From Entoloma clypeatum (Eukaryota; Basidiomycota; Agaricomycetes; Agaricales; Entolomataceae), in the NCBI GenBank assembly GCA_963565915.1, contig OY751489.1, positions 3,658,001 through 3,722,000 of the forward strand: a stretch of DNA of 64,000 bases. The letters are read 5' to 3'. The translations under genes were made by a program, and so were the position numbers. Each line of letters starts with the position of its first letter. Positions within the stretch are counted from its first letter, which is position 1. The notes under the pieces were generated by a model. That model was not told where the DNA came from. It was given only the letters and a program-made list of their open reading frames with translations, and did no database searches. Shown in pieces: positions 21,676 through 32,681 of the stretch.

Positions 21676-22035
21676 CGAAGGGGGGGCCATTGGACATGAA
21701 GGGGGGCCGTTGGACGCCGTTGGGCGTGAGTTGACATGAGTCGATATGAGTCGACGTGAGTAGGGGCCATTGGGCACAAGTGGATGCCGTTGGACGCGAA
21801 GGGGGGCTGTTAGACATGACGGGGGACCGTTGGGCATGAGTGGGGACTGTTGGGCGCAAAGGGGGGGCCGTTGGGCATGAAGGGGGGCCATTGGACGCCG
21901 TTGAGCATGAGTTGACATGAGTGGGCATGAGTCGATGTGAGTAGGGGCCGTTGGGCACGAGTCAAGGCTGTTGGGCACGAGTCGACACGAGTAGGGGCCC
22001 TTAGGCAGGACGGGGGACCATTGGGTGAGAAGTAT
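21676..22035. repeat. 20-bp minisatellite array
   Basis: About 17 copies. Begins exactly where the partial gypsy internal region stops. Confidence 0.85.
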
Positions 22036-22225
22036 CAACATCAACTTCAACTTGTTGATTGTTGATTGTTTGGCTCAATCAAACATCATGTGACCCTCCA
22101 AATCCATCCGAACGGTGTGGGTTTTCAGAGGGTAAGAAATTCTGACCCTCACCCTTACCCTCTCTTACCCTTCACCAAAACCCTGAGGGTTTTGTGTACC
22201 CTTGTCCATCATATATGCTATTGAA
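22036..22225. repeat. Array tail module shared with 31,870-32,055
   Basis: CATCAACTTCAAC, then TCATGTGACC, then GACCCTCACCCTT and CCCTGAGGGTTTTGTGTACC occur in the same order at both places, each time right after a minisatellite array. Confidence 0.65.
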
Positions 22226-22229
22226 TGAT

Positions 22230-22960
22230 TGTTTGTATGTGAATCTATTGAGATACTTTAAATAAAATGTAAGGACCTTATGAGGTCAATATGAGTAAAA
22301 TAAGTTGAAATTTTGTCCAAATTTTTTTATTTCAGCCTTGGATCCTCTTCATCCAGGCGACCTCCCAGCACCTTCATTTCTCAAATTTGGTTCATTCATT
22401 TAGAAGATATAACACTTTTTCTGAAATCTGCACATTTGGTTATTTCTATCTTATCTGGACTTCTAAAAATTATTCAAGGTGTTTCAGAAGGTGAATACAT
22501 ATCCAATACATAGTTCTATTACTTCAAACTATTATTAGACCATGAGGAAGGGGCCACATGCACCCGCGCGATGCATTTTGTGCATTGTTTACTATTGTTT
22601 GCTTATCAACATCGCACCTCTATAACTCACATTCTGTGGCCCAATTTGATGAAATAAGTACATATTTGATGATATAGAATGCCATCCTATCTAATCAATA
22701 TAGTAGGAGACTTTATTTGTTTCTGTGTAGACATAATAACCAGATGTGCGATGTTTTTTGGACATTTGTTTACATATATTTGGCATGTTTGATGTGTGCA
22801 TCATCCAACATCGAAACAATGCATCCACCCATTGCTGACCTTGCAATGAGAGGCACAGGTGGTGAAAAGGCCAGAATATATTTATGAATTATACACATAA
22901 CCTGTCTACTTGCAATTGAGGCAGGAGGGAGTGCACACACACACCTTTTTTTTTTTTTTT
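22230..22960 (-). repeat. Dispersed non-coding AT-rich repeat, copy 5
   Basis: A near full-length minus-strand copy from the 3' block (CAATAGATTCACATACAA in complement) to the 5' block CATTGCAAGGTCAGCAATGG in complement, then the GTAGACAGGTTATGTG end. Confidence 0.65.
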
Positions 22961-23014
22961 TTATAACCTCAATTTGTATTCCGGCGCCCAATCGCAGTCC
23001 GGTCTTGTACACTA

Positions 23015-24593
23015 CAGTGACTCAAATAATTGTCTGGATGTTTGAGCCATTTTGATTGTTTGCTCAATGGCTCCAGGGGCAAGGCACACAAGACCAAAGT
23101 GTTGGTGTATGACAGATGGAGCTACATCATGGCTATAGAAATATTCAACAATTATGTAATTCCAATAAGTTCTCACAGAGATATATACAATTCAATCTGG
23201 TAACTCATCCAGACAATTATTTGGGTGACAATCAGAAATATCAGAATCTGATGCCAGATGGTTCCTATGACATCAAACTCTTGGCAGATGGTTACTATAG
23301 CGATCCTATCATAGATAGTGCCTGATTTCAAGCTATATAACCAGAGCTAATATTCTCAGCATTCCACAATTCATCATGCGCCCCATCTCCTCTGCCTAGA
23401 AGAAAAACATCATTTCTCTAGCCTCCAACCATCATTCCATTCAACATATTGTCTCCAAAGTTGGTGTTGGCAAGTCTACAGTGTCTGAGATCCTTCAGAA
23501 TCTCCTTCCTACTTGACAAATCCCTTCTGCTGGTCGTCCTTCAAAGCTTTCTGCCCATGCTCAGTGCTCTATTGTTACACAAATCATCACTGGAAAGGCT
23601 GCCAATGCTGTTCAGGCAACAAAACACATCAACACCATCATCTCCAATCCAGTCAGTTCACAGACAGTGAGGAATGTTCTCAAGAAACACTCATTCAAAG
23701 CTGTAACAAAGAAGAAAAAGCCCTTGCTTACCACAAGGCATAGAAAGAAGTGTTTGGATTTTGCTTTAAAGCACAAGAACTGGACTGTGGAGGACTGGAA
23801 GAGGATAGTTTGGTCAGATGAAACAAAAATCAACAGGCTGGGGTCAGATGGGAAGCAGTGGGTGTGGAAACAGGTGGGAGAGGGGCTGATTGAGAGGGAG
23901 ATCCAGGGAACAGTCAAGTTTGGTGGTGGAAACATCATGGTATGGGGGTGTATGAGTTGGAATGGTGTGGGACAACTGGCAGAAGTTGAGGGGAGGATGA
24001 ATGCTGACCAGTATGTGAACATTCTGGACAACTCCTTATTGCCCAGCATGGAGGAATGTGGGATTCCTGCAGAGGATCTCATATTCCAGCAGGACAATGA
24101 CTCCAAGCACACCTCCAACAAGGCCAGAATCTGGATGGAGAACAATGATATCACTCTTCTGAACTGGCCTCCACAATCTCCAGATCTAAATCCTATTGAA
24201 CACCTTTGGCAAAGGGAGTTTGGGAGATTTGGGACAGGATAGCGGAGGTGTGGGACAAAATAGAGCCAGAGGTGTGTCAGAGATTGATAGAAAGTATGTC
24301 TAGAAGAGTGGAAGCAGTAATCAAGGCAAAGGAGGGCCATACCAAGTACTAAAATGACCAGTTTCTGTATTTCTGATATCCACTCAAATAATTGTCTGGA
24401 TGAGTTACCAGATTGAATTGTATATATCTCTGTGAGAACTTATTGGAATTACATAATTGTTAAATATTTCTATAGCCACAATGTAGCTCCATCTGTCATA
24501 CACCAACACTTTGGTCTTATGTGCCTTGCCCCTGGAGCCATTGAGCAAACAATCAAAATGGCTCAAACATCCGGACAATTATTTGAGTCACTG
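23015..24593 (+). mobile_element. Tc1/mariner element with about 215-bp terminal inverted repeats
   Basis: The ends CAGTGACTCAAATAATTGTC are inverted at 24,593 and flanked by TA on each side, the Tc1 target. Each roughly 215-bp terminal repeat also ends internally with an inverted copy of its own first bases (CATCCAGACAATTATTTGGG), giving two potential transposase sites per end. Confidence 0.85.
23376..24340 (+). pseudogene. Tc1 transposase, broken
   Basis: Reads MRPISS at the N-terminus, a helix-turn-helix region, then the catalytic core with WSDETKIN (first Asp), QQDNDSKHTS (second Asp) and SPDLNPIEHLW (Glu, 34 residues later, DD34E type). Stops and frameshifts break the first third (around 23,398 and 23,515), and the frame is lost after the Glu box. 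The C-terminal part is visible in another frame up to about 24,350. Best seen as a dead copy. Together with the element at 24,733-26,351 it shows a Tc1 family of about 340 residues. Confidence 0.75.
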
Positions 24594-24732
24594 TAAGTTA
24601 CAAATTTATCAAAAACTACATACAAAGAGTATTGGATAGTAATGCTCTGTGGTCACGGCACATGAAATGTATATAAGTATCCAAGGGTGGGGTCTGCCCA
24701 TGGATCAAGTCCACAAGAACAGACCCCATATA

Positions 24733-26351
24733 CAGTGCCTCACAAAACTGATTCAATGTTTGCTATTTTGTGAATACCTTCAAAATAACTTTGCAAATAA
24801 TGCCAATCAAAAGAAGGTATTGGTACCTGGTTAAAAGCCCTGCTTCAGGACTCTCGGAATCTGCAATAATTATGTAATTCCCATAAAATATGATCAGTAT
24901 ATGATCAAATTACTCCAGGGACTCATTGAATCAGTTTTGTGAGTATGTATAATAAATACAGTATTTTATACTTTAGTACTTGATATTACCCCCCTTAGCT
25001 TTGATTACTGCCTCTACCCTTCTTGGCATACTTTCTATCAGGTTTTGACACTCTTCTGGCTCTATATTATTCCACACCTCTGCTGCTCTGTCCCAAATCT
25101 CCCAGACTCTCTTGGGTGGTGTTGGATATTCATTCAATTTCCTTTTAATATGAACCCAGAGGCGTTCAATAGGATTGAGGTCTGGGAACTGTGCAGGCCA
25201 ATCCAGCAGAGCAATATTCTTGCTGTCCATCCATTTTTTGGCCTTCTTGGAGGTGTGCTTGGGGTCATTGTCCTGCTGAAAAATGATCTCCTCTTCAGAG
25301 ATTCCACTCTCCTCCATGCTAGGCAGCAAATTGTCCTCCAAAATGGACACATACTGATCAGCATCCATCCTCCCCTCAACCTCTGCAAGTCTCCCCACAC
25401 CTTCCCAACCCATACAACCCCAAACCATAATATTTCCTCCCCCAAACTTGACTGTGCCCTGAACCTCTCTTTCAATAAGCCCCTCACTCTTCTTTTTCCA
25501 GACCCATTCCTTGCCATCTGACCCAAACCTGTTGATTTTGGTCTCATCTGACCAAATGACCCTCTTTCAGTCCTCCACTGTCCATTCCCTGTGCTTCATA
25601 GCAAATGCCAACCGCCTCTTCCGATGTATGGCCTTTAAGAAAGGTCTTTTCTTCTTTGTTACAGCCTTGAATTCATGTTTTCTGAGAACCCTTCTTACAG
25701 TTTCTGGGGAGACAGGATTGGAGATGACAGTGTTGATGTGTTTGGCAGCCTGCACAGCATTGGAGGCTCTCCCTGAGGTGATTTGTGAAAGTATGTTTTG
25801 TGTGTTGGTGGGAGAAAGCTTGGATGGATGACCACCAGAAGAGAGATTGCGATGAGAAAGAATATTCTGAAGCACTCTGGAGACGGTTGATAGGCTGACA
25901 CCCAGGTTAGAGGCAATATGATGAGTGGAGTGACCATTGGAGGCCAGAGAAAGAATGTTTTCCTTGTGGGAAGAGGAGATAGGGCGCATGATTAATTATG
26001 GAGGCTGTTGAGGTTGGATTCTTCTTATACAACTTTCCTTGACAACCCATCAGGGTTCTATTCAAGTTCCATCAGTAAGTCATGACAACTGGTTACCATA
26101 CAACCAGTGAAGCATTTGATTCTGATAATTGCCATAGGTACTCACAAAACTGATTCAATGAGTTGCTGATTTAATTTAATCATATCTCCATGGATTCTGA
26201 TCTAAATCATATGATTCCTTTATATTCTGAAAGCCCTGAAGTAGGGCTTTCAATTATATACCAAATGTTTAATTCAATTGGTATTCTTTGCAGAGTTATC
26301 TTGAAGGTATTCAAAAAGCAACAAACATTGAATCAGTTTTGTGAGGCACTG
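24733..26351 (-). mobile_element. Second Tc1/mariner element, different TIR family
   Basis: Begins CAGTGCCTCACAAAACTGAT and ends with the complement at 26,351, with TA on both sides. The inverted repeats are about 200 bp and again carry an inner copy of the CACAAAACTGATTCAATGAG block. It lies 139 bp from the first Tc1 element in the opposite orientation. Confidence 0.85.
24973..25989 (-). pseudogene. Tc1 transposase with a single in-frame stop
   Basis: From the ATG at 25,989 the frame is continuous for 338 codons except for one TGA at 25,567-25,569, where the sister copy has tryptophan (TGG). It has the N-terminal paired-like DNA-binding part (VSRVLQNILSH), then WSDETKIN, QQDNDPKHTS and FPDLNPIERLW with DD34E spacing, and ends GGNIKY. 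The length is typical of Tc1 transposases. This is a nearly intact gene killed by one G-to-A change, or else a sequencing error. Confidence 0.85.
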
Positions 26352-26439
26352 TATAAACTACATACACCCATAGGCAGAGACCGTAGTAACTAAAGAGACT
26401 GTGAAAGAAAAAAAACGTAACACTGAAGCTCACCCGATA

Positions 26440-27022
26440 AGTTAGGGCAGGGGGAAGGCGAATAATGTGGGATGATTTGCGAGCATCCCCAGAAAATTGC
26501 CAATGTTGTATCTTTTGTTTGAGGTGTCGTCTCTATCGAAGAGAGGACATTTGTGGAGGAGGTGGTCAACCGTCTTGAGAGTGTCATTGTCGCAGGCACA
26601 TATAAATGGGCCCGGATGTTTGAAGCATTGTCTGTATGCACCGATGGGGGCATGTCCCAGGGTCGCGTGGGTGAGGCAAGCAAACAGCGCATTGTTGTTG
26701 CCCGCCCAGGAATTGAGCCAAGGACAACCTTTGACATGGTCTGGTTGAAATACTTTCTCTTTATCTCCAGTGTGGAGAGGAAGAAAGGAACGACCTCGGA
26801 ATTTGGGGGTGGAGTGAAGTTTGCGCCATCCGTCTACAGCACTAGTGGTGGCAGCAGTATGGGCAAAGTTGGGGGACAGGGGAGACAGAGCTGTTCCTTG
26901 AGTCGACTTGAAGTGACGTGAGAGATTGGGGAAGACAGAGCCCCATTTGGGCATGAGGGGCAGGTCGAGGTGGACGTGAATGATGCCAGCTCCAGCGAGG
27001 AAAGGCCAGAGAAGAGTATTTA
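26440..27022 (-). pseudogene. C-terminal fragment of a non-LTR retrotransposon reverse transcriptase
   Basis: The minus-strand frame contains FPNLSRHFKS, LTHATLGHAPIGAYRQCF, then CACDNDTLKTVDHLLHKCPL. In basidiomycete LINE-like elements a GHAPIG motif followed by a C-x-C...H-x3-C knuckle closes the polyprotein after RNase H. The rest of the RNase H lies across the mitochondrial insert to the right. The RT palm is absent. Confidence 0.55.
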
Positions 27023-27023
27023 C

Positions 27024-27259
27024 TTCGTCTTCATATAAATTAACTTTATTTAAAATGAAAATAAATATAAAAAACTTTCAACATTTTCCATTTCTTTTAG
27101 TAGATCCTTCTCCTTGGCCAATATTATTAAGTTTTTCATTATTAAATTTGGCTATAGGTGCTGTGTTATACATGCATGGATTTAATTATGGTGGTACATT
27201 ATTAACAATAGGGTTTGTGGTTACTGCTTTAGGGATGATTTTATGGTTTAGAGATGTTG
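27024..27259 (+). pseudogene. cox3: Nuclear copy of mitochondrial cox3 (5' end), NUMT
   Basis: A sharply AT-rich segment encodes from an ATG at 27,055 the N-terminus of cytochrome c oxidase subunit 3: FQHFPFLLVDPSPWPILL, then LYMHGFNYGG and GMILWFRDV, a strong match to the conserved start and first two membrane segments of fungal Cox3. The frame stops being Cox3 right after FRDV, where GC-richer sequence resumes. Only about 68 of some 269 residues are present and there is no mitochondrial context, so this is a transferred fragment. It has no apparent frameshift, which suggests recent transfer. It splits a LINE-like RNase H. Confidence 0.9.
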
Positions 27260-27440
27260 GCCCATGTGAATGGAACCAGTATCAAGAGCGAGTTGCATAG
27301 CCTGTATGTTTTGGGTGAAGATATGGATCTCCGTGACATAAGGTGCGGTGGTGATGACTTTGCTAAGGCCAAGGAGGGTAGCGACGATGAGAGTCTCAGG
27401 GGCGAGGCTCCTATCTGCGCTGGCTCAGGTCATTTGGCAA
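27260..27440 (-). pseudogene. RNase H fragment of the same non-LTR element, right of the NUMT
   Basis: The minus-strand frame reads ETLIVATLLGLSKVI, then VTEIHIFTQNIQAMQLAL, which fits the centre of a LINE-type RNase H (IHIFTDN-type box with the Asp replaced by Gln). The reading resumes on the other side of the NUMT. Confidence 0.45.
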
Positions 27441-28060
27441 GATTTAGGGCCCCCCTTGCGGGGGACCCTGGTATGTCACAGTTGGTCATCTTGGGCCATT
27501 ACTGACCCTCGGATTTATCCCAAGCTTGCCCATCCCGGAATCAACTTAGATTCACACCTGAGCTTATTAATCTCAAGTGAACCGACAGAGGATTTAGTAC
27601 TCTCGAGCCAGTCTTATACCAGACTGCTATGGCCCACTATCCAATTGGGTAGCTTCCTGTTGCCAGGCAGATGGTTCGCTAATGCCAACTGGCGCAGATC
27701 CCCATCTGTCCCAGCTCTCTGTCTTGCCACAAGGCCAACCGGTTTGTGCACTTCAGGCTTGTATCTTACTACCGGAGTTGTTATGAACCTGTGACTAACG
27801 ACCAGTCTTTGACCCGAATGGCCAAACACTAATTCAGGAGTCTGGGCTGGGGGGGTGACCTTATTGGCTTGTTATCACCTCCAAATACCCCCTCTTATCA
27901 TCCCCTATCCTTTCAGTCCCTTTCGGGCCACTCCAGAGTGCCGGGTCACCACTTAAGGCATTACTACCAACCCAGGAACTAGTTGCCCCGTGGGGCTACT
28001 TAGGGAGTTAGTCATCATGCTGGGGCGGCTTTTTATACTGGTTCTCACCCAGGATAGCCA
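27441..28060. other. No gene seen
   Basis: Contains short unrelated frames only. Stretches such as GGGTGACC...GGTCACC look LTR-like and may belong to the gypsy fragment next door, but no boundaries could be set. Confidence 0.4.
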
Positions 28061-28250
28061 AGCGGATATACCTTACAACCCACTGAAGAGGCATCTGGAA
28101 CAAGTTCAATGGCATGGTCCCAAGTCTGCTCTTCTGGTAAGGTGTCGAAAGAGGTCTTTGAGAATACGTCTTCAAAGTCAAACAAGTGGTCTGGTACAGA
28201 GTCGCGCTCCTTCAAGGAAGTGCCTCCACTCCTCCAATGCGTGGACCACC
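28060..28250 (-). pseudogene. Ty3/gypsy pol fragment
   Basis: Minus-strand frame with VPDHLFDFEDVFSKTSFDTL and WDHAIELVPDA, the segment just upstream of the reverse transcriptase fingers in Ty3/gypsy polyproteins. About 60 codons only. Confidence 0.6.
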
Positions 28251-28279
28251 CCATAGTCAGCAATCATGTGACTCTATAC

Positions 28280-28545
28280 CACTGGCGCCAGTAGCCCAGC
28301 AGCTGCCCAACTTTACTAAGGTCGGACCGATGTTATGTGGAAACATGTTCCATCATGTGATATTATGTAACGACACATGACTACTCCATGCACCCCCAAC
28401 TTTGTGCTATTATAGGAGACACTCCCATGATAGACTTACCAGGTGTTGGGATCAGCCGGATTCGAACCAGCGACCTTTCCCTAGGCACACGAACCTAAGA
28501 TGCAGACAGCATGACCATTACGCCAGACTGCCGCTCACACATCTT
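28280..28545 (-). repeat. tRNA-derived SINE candidate with strong A and B boxes
   Basis: On the minus strand TGGCGTAATGGTCA (A box) is followed by GGTTCGAATCC (B box) within a GCTGG-loop-CCGGC T-arm. The 3' acceptor half (TGATCCC) has no partner at the 5' side, so this is a tRNA-like head, not a tRNA gene. The following non-tRNA body may extend to about 28,280. Confidence 0.5.
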
Positions 28546-28616
28546 TTGTCAAAAACAACTGGCATGTGCTTATTTAGTAGGTGGGAAAATGGGATGTATG
28601 TAGAGTGATTGTGAGC

Positions 28617-28740
28617 AATGAAATATAATGGTCTTGTGGCTCAGTTGATTAAGTGGTGTTAAAAGAATCTTTTGTACTATAGAAGTTCAGAGTTCAAGTC
28701 TTTCTTGTGGCACAAATTTTGTACTTGCTGTTTCAGGACA
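28617..28740 (+). repeat. tRNA-derived SINE candidate
   Basis: TGGCTCAGTTGATTAAG (A-box-like), then TACTATAGAAGTTCAGAG and GTTCAAGTC (B-box-like). It shares its ordering and the TACTATAGA block with the SINE copies in the inverted-repeat arms. Confidence 0.45.
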
Positions 28741-28774
28741 TTGATTTTGGATCCTCAGATCATTCCATGGAAAA

Positions 28775-28961
28775 TACTGGTTTAAACTGATCTGAACCGG
28801 TCTTTGGCTGGTCTTTCAAACCCCAAAGTTTTGAGTGAACCGAGGACCAGCCGTGATCCGAAACCTTAAAGACCAAGACCGGCGGTCCGGTCTTTTACCG
28901 GTTCGGTTCGGTCCGGTCTCGGTCTGAAACCAACAAAAGTAAACTGGAGCTCGAAACACTA
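28775..28961. mobile_element. hAT-like MITE remnant
   Basis: Ends in GAGCTCGAAACACTA, with interior GACCGGCGGTCCGGTC and CCGGTTCGGTTCGG units. The left end is eroded. Confidence 0.4.
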
Positions 28962-29094
28962 TTTGCATTGAGGGTGCAAGTTTCAAGAACACATGTTGCT
29001 CGGCAATCGCCAAAACTCAAACCATAAGTCAACGGACAGCAAAACTTTCCCACACTTTTCTTTTCCCCCACCTCCACTCCATCTGGCCACCATC

Positions 29095-29590
29095 TCTGCC
29101 CAACAACCACCACTCATGCCCAATGGCCACCACTTGTGCCCAATGGCCACCACTTGTGCCCAATGGCCACCACTTGTGCCCAATGGCCCTTCTAGTGTCC
29201 AATGGCCACCTCTAATGCCCAACACCATCTCTTTGAGCCACTCATGCCCAATGGCCCTCTCTAGCATCCAATGGTCTGCTCTAGCACCCAATGGCCCCTT
29301 TTTGCACCCAATGATGTCCTCTCATGCCCAACGCCCCCAACAGCTTCCTCTCATGTCCAATGCCGTACCTTCCAGCCCAATGGCCCCCTCTTGTTCTCAA
29401 TGGCCCGCCTCTCCTGTCAACTCACACCCACCGCCCTTCCTTCATGCTCAACAGCCTCCTCTCATGTCCAACTGCCACCAACCATGCCCAATGGCCCATG
29501 CCTCATGCTCAATACACCCAACACATCCAGTCATGCCCAACAGCGCCCACTCATGCCCAGCGGCATTCAATCGCGCCCAACGGCCCACCT
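29095..29590. repeat. 20-bp minisatellite array
   Basis: About 24 copies, C-rich strand on plus. The first four (CCCAATGGCCACCACTTGTG) are nearly identical, suggesting recent amplification. Confidence 0.85.
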
Positions 29591-29689
29591 CTAATTTACA
29601 GTAAAATTTATACCAAACAATATTCCTATATAGCTCAATACTCAATCCATCACTTATTTGTTTTGCTGTAATTGGATTTCATTCATGTG

Positions 29690-29882
29690 TGAAAAGGAGT
29701 GGTGGAACACTGTATCAAAATATGCTGGCATTGGATTCATCAGCAAGTTGAACTTGGCCACATCAACTTACAAAATTGCCAGGATCCAGACCAAATAGCC
29801 GACATCTTAACTAAAGCCCTACCTCCTCCAAAGTTCTCCTGACATCGAGATGAGATGGGCGTACACATGGCTTGAGGGGGAG
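29690..29882 (+). pseudogene. 3' end of a Ty1/copia pol with polypurine tract
   Basis: The frame GHINLQNCQDPDQIADILTK then ALPPPKF is the closing segment of copia RNase H. It is followed by a stop, and GAGGGGGAG (polypurine tract) abuts the LTR. Everything upstream of about 29,690 is lost. Confidence 0.7.
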
Positions 29883-30579
29883 TGTTGGTGAATACTGTAC
29901 TATTATCACCAGGTGTTCATGCATGTGATCAAAAAGTTTTTTCAACAAAGCTCCAAAATCTCAATAAATTGAGAAAAATTCACAAAAAAATATCAGAAAA
30001 AAATGACTGTGAGGTGTGACTGAACACCCGGTCGTAATTACCTTGCTTTAGCTAGGTCCCCCACCGACAATTCACATCTTATTGGGCCTATTCTGCTACT
30101 TCTGTGTTGAAACATTCTAATATGGATGTATCGACAGTTAATCATGTGACTACAATCATGTGTTTTACCATGTGGATTGACCACATGAAGTGTTCTAAAC
30201 ATAGAACAATCTAGACTCACTCTAGATCTCTGAGTCATCTCTGTGACTCAGAATGCTGCGCACCACAGCCTTGATGCTGTGTACCAGAGATGTTCCATCA
30301 TGTTCTAGCCAATAGCATTACTAGCTCATAATTGGTCTGTGTGCATTCCCATAAGTATAAGTACTGCATGTAAGTAGTGTAGTATGATAGACTTCTAACA
30401 AGGTTTTACAAGTTCCCCAACTTCTATCATTGCCCACTCTTCTCAACATCTCAAACCCCTTCGCTTCAATGTGAGTATCATTAACCAGGCTTCCTCTGCG
30501 TCTACAAGGCGTGCTGTTCAATATTCTGCATGTAACATGTACAAATAAAGCTCACCAAGTACAATCTACTAATATAACA
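29883..30579 (+). repeat. 3' LTR of a degraded Ty1/copia element (about 697 bp)
   Basis: Starts TGTTGGTGAATACTG right after the polypurine tract and ends CTAATATAACA. Contains a TATA-like CCATAAGTATAAGTAC. The 5' LTR is not in the window. Confidence 0.6.
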
Positions 30580-31194
30580 TCACTTTGTGCCCAATGGCAG
30601 TGGATCTAGCAAAGAGTGCGCCTTTTTCTCATCAAATATGTGGACATATTTCAGTTGACATAGCAATGGACTCTGTTGGCTAATTTACAGGAAATCAACT
30701 GTGCTCAGGCATTTGCTGTGACAATCAAACAAAATTGGGACCCTAATGTGGATGGCAAGAGGTGTTTTTTTGATGGTGAGTTTATTTGTGTTATTGGTAT
30801 GCGAGTTGATGGGGGAATATGCACTCTATGTAGTGATGGACAGGGGTATCCTGTGGTTAAAAAAATTGGACCCATACCTTTACTCTCGAAAACTGTACCC
30901 CTCGTCAAGGATAAGGAAACCCGCACCTACAGATGAGGGTTTTTGAGGCTATGTGGGGGTAGGGAATACCCGCGGGATGGCACCCCTTGGTGCTATGTGT
31001 CCTGTCTGCATGTCATTGCAGACCTCCCTGTGGTCGTGGGGGTGCACGTGTGTGTCGCATCACATTCCAGTGCCCTCATATACTGCATCCGTCCAGTCGT
31101 GACCTCCCAGCCCACCTCCCGCTCTCTGGCCACTGCCTTCGTCTCCCGCGCCATTTGGCGGATGGGTAGGTGGTGGCAGTGGGTGAGTACATGA
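30580..31194. other. No recognised gene
   Basis: A frame at 30,676-30,936 (86 codons) has ordinary amino-acid composition but matches nothing I know. The rest is low complexity leading into the minisatellite. Confidence 0.35.
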
Positions 31195-31855
31195 TGGTGG
31201 GCAATGGTTGGGCACGAGTCGATGCCATTGGGCGTGCGTGGGGGCCGTTGGGCACGAAATGGGCATGAGTCGAGGTCATTAAGCGCAAGTTGAGGTTGTT
31301 GGGTGCAAGTGGCGGCAGCTGGGCGTGAGTGAGGGCCGTTGGGCATGAAGGGAGGTCGTTGGGCGCAAGTCAACGCCGTTGGGTGTGAGTGAGGGCCATT
31401 GGGCACAAGTGGATGCCGTTGGGCATGAGTGAGGGCTGTTGGGCGTAAGTACTGGCTGTTGGGTGTGAAGAGAGGTCGTTGGGCGTGAGTGGATGCCATT
31501 AGGCATGAGTGAGAGCCGTTGGGTGTGAAGAGAGGTTGTTGGGCACAAAGGGGGGCCATTGGGCATGAGTTGACGCCATTGGGCATGAGTGAGGGCCGTT
31601 GGATATCAGCACCAGCTGTTGGGTGTGAAGGAAGGTCATTTGGCATGAGTGAGCACCATTAGGCATGAGTGAGGACCGTTGGGCAAGAAGGGGGGCCGTT
31701 GGGCAAGAAGGGAGGTCGTTGGGCACAATAGGGGGCCATTGGGCATGAGTCGACGCTGTTGGGCATCAGCACCAGCTGTTGGGTGCAAAGGGAGGTCATT
31801 CAGCGCGAGTTGAGGTTGTTGGGCGTGAGTGGCAGCAGTTTAGCAAAAGGTGGCC
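31195..31855. repeat. 20-bp minisatellite array, longest in the window
   Basis: About 33 copies of RTTGGGCATGAGTGAGGGCC and variants. Ends in the tail module at 31,870-32,055. Confidence 0.9.
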
Positions 31856-31869
31856 ATTGGAAGAACATC

Positions 31870-32055
31870 TGGGTGGGAGGAGAAAAGTGTCAATCACTTG
31901 AACATCAACTTCAACATTGATTGTTTGGCTTGACCTAATATCATGTGACCCCCCAAACCCATCCGAAAGGGTACAGGTTTTCGGAGGGTGAGAAATTTTG
32001 ACCCTCACCCTTCCCCAAAACCCTGAGGGTTTTGTGTACCCTTGTCCATCACTAA
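31870..32055. repeat. Array tail module (second copy)
   Basis: Same ordered blocks as 22,036-22,225, ending CTTGTCCATCACTA. Confidence 0.65.
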
Positions 32056-32309
32056 TTCTATGCAGAATCCAACGAGAAGCATGTGTATGTCTGCAAAGTA
32101 TCCAGAGGGCATACTGTACAGCACTTTGGGAGTTTGATGCCACATATGTTTCTCAGCAATAAACAGTGGATAGGGTTGAGTACACTCTGCTATTGTACTC
32201 AGTCCTTTCTTTCAAAGTTGAGCGCTGTTATTTGCAATGTTGATGAGTACAATGTTTCAGATTGTTGTCGACATCTCAGTTGTGCATCAGATTTATATCT
32301 GGCCATACC

Positions 32310-32665
32310 TCCAAATTTACTATTATTTAGTCAGAGCATGGCACCTCTATAACTTAAAATCCATGATGAAGTTTTATAAAGTCAACACATTTTTATTGAC
32401 ATATGGTGCTGTACTGCATAATTGATATATAGTCTTCAAGCTTTTTTCCTCCTGTGTAGCCATAATAAGGAGAAATGCGATGTTTTTTGGGTTTTTTGAC
32501 ATGTATTCAACCCATTTGATGTGCGGGTGCTGTATGTCATCCAACGTCAAAACGACGCATCCACCCATTGCTGACTTTGCAATGAGGGGCACACATGCTG
32601 AAAAGACCCTAATATATTAATAGGTTTTATTTATAACCTGTCTACCTGTGATTGAGGAGGGAGGG
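32310..32665 (-). repeat. Dispersed non-coding AT-rich repeat, copy 6
   Basis: Mirror of copy 4 in the left arm. Confidence 0.6.
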
Positions 32666-32681
32666 AGCACATACACACATC

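Noticed and set aside
26980..27300. Expressed nuclear cox3 gene
   Set aside because: Only the first quarter of Cox3 is present, with no mitochondrial targeting extension and no continuation after FRDV; a NUMT fragment explains it.
28430..28545. Intact tRNA gene on the minus strand
   Set aside because: A and B boxes and a T-arm are present, but the acceptor stem has no pairing partner and no clear anticodon arm, so it is scored as SINE-like.
31195..31855. Regular repeats considered as a CRISPR array
   Set aside because: Eukaryotic context, no distinct spacers, 20-bp head-to-tail degenerate units and no cas genes.
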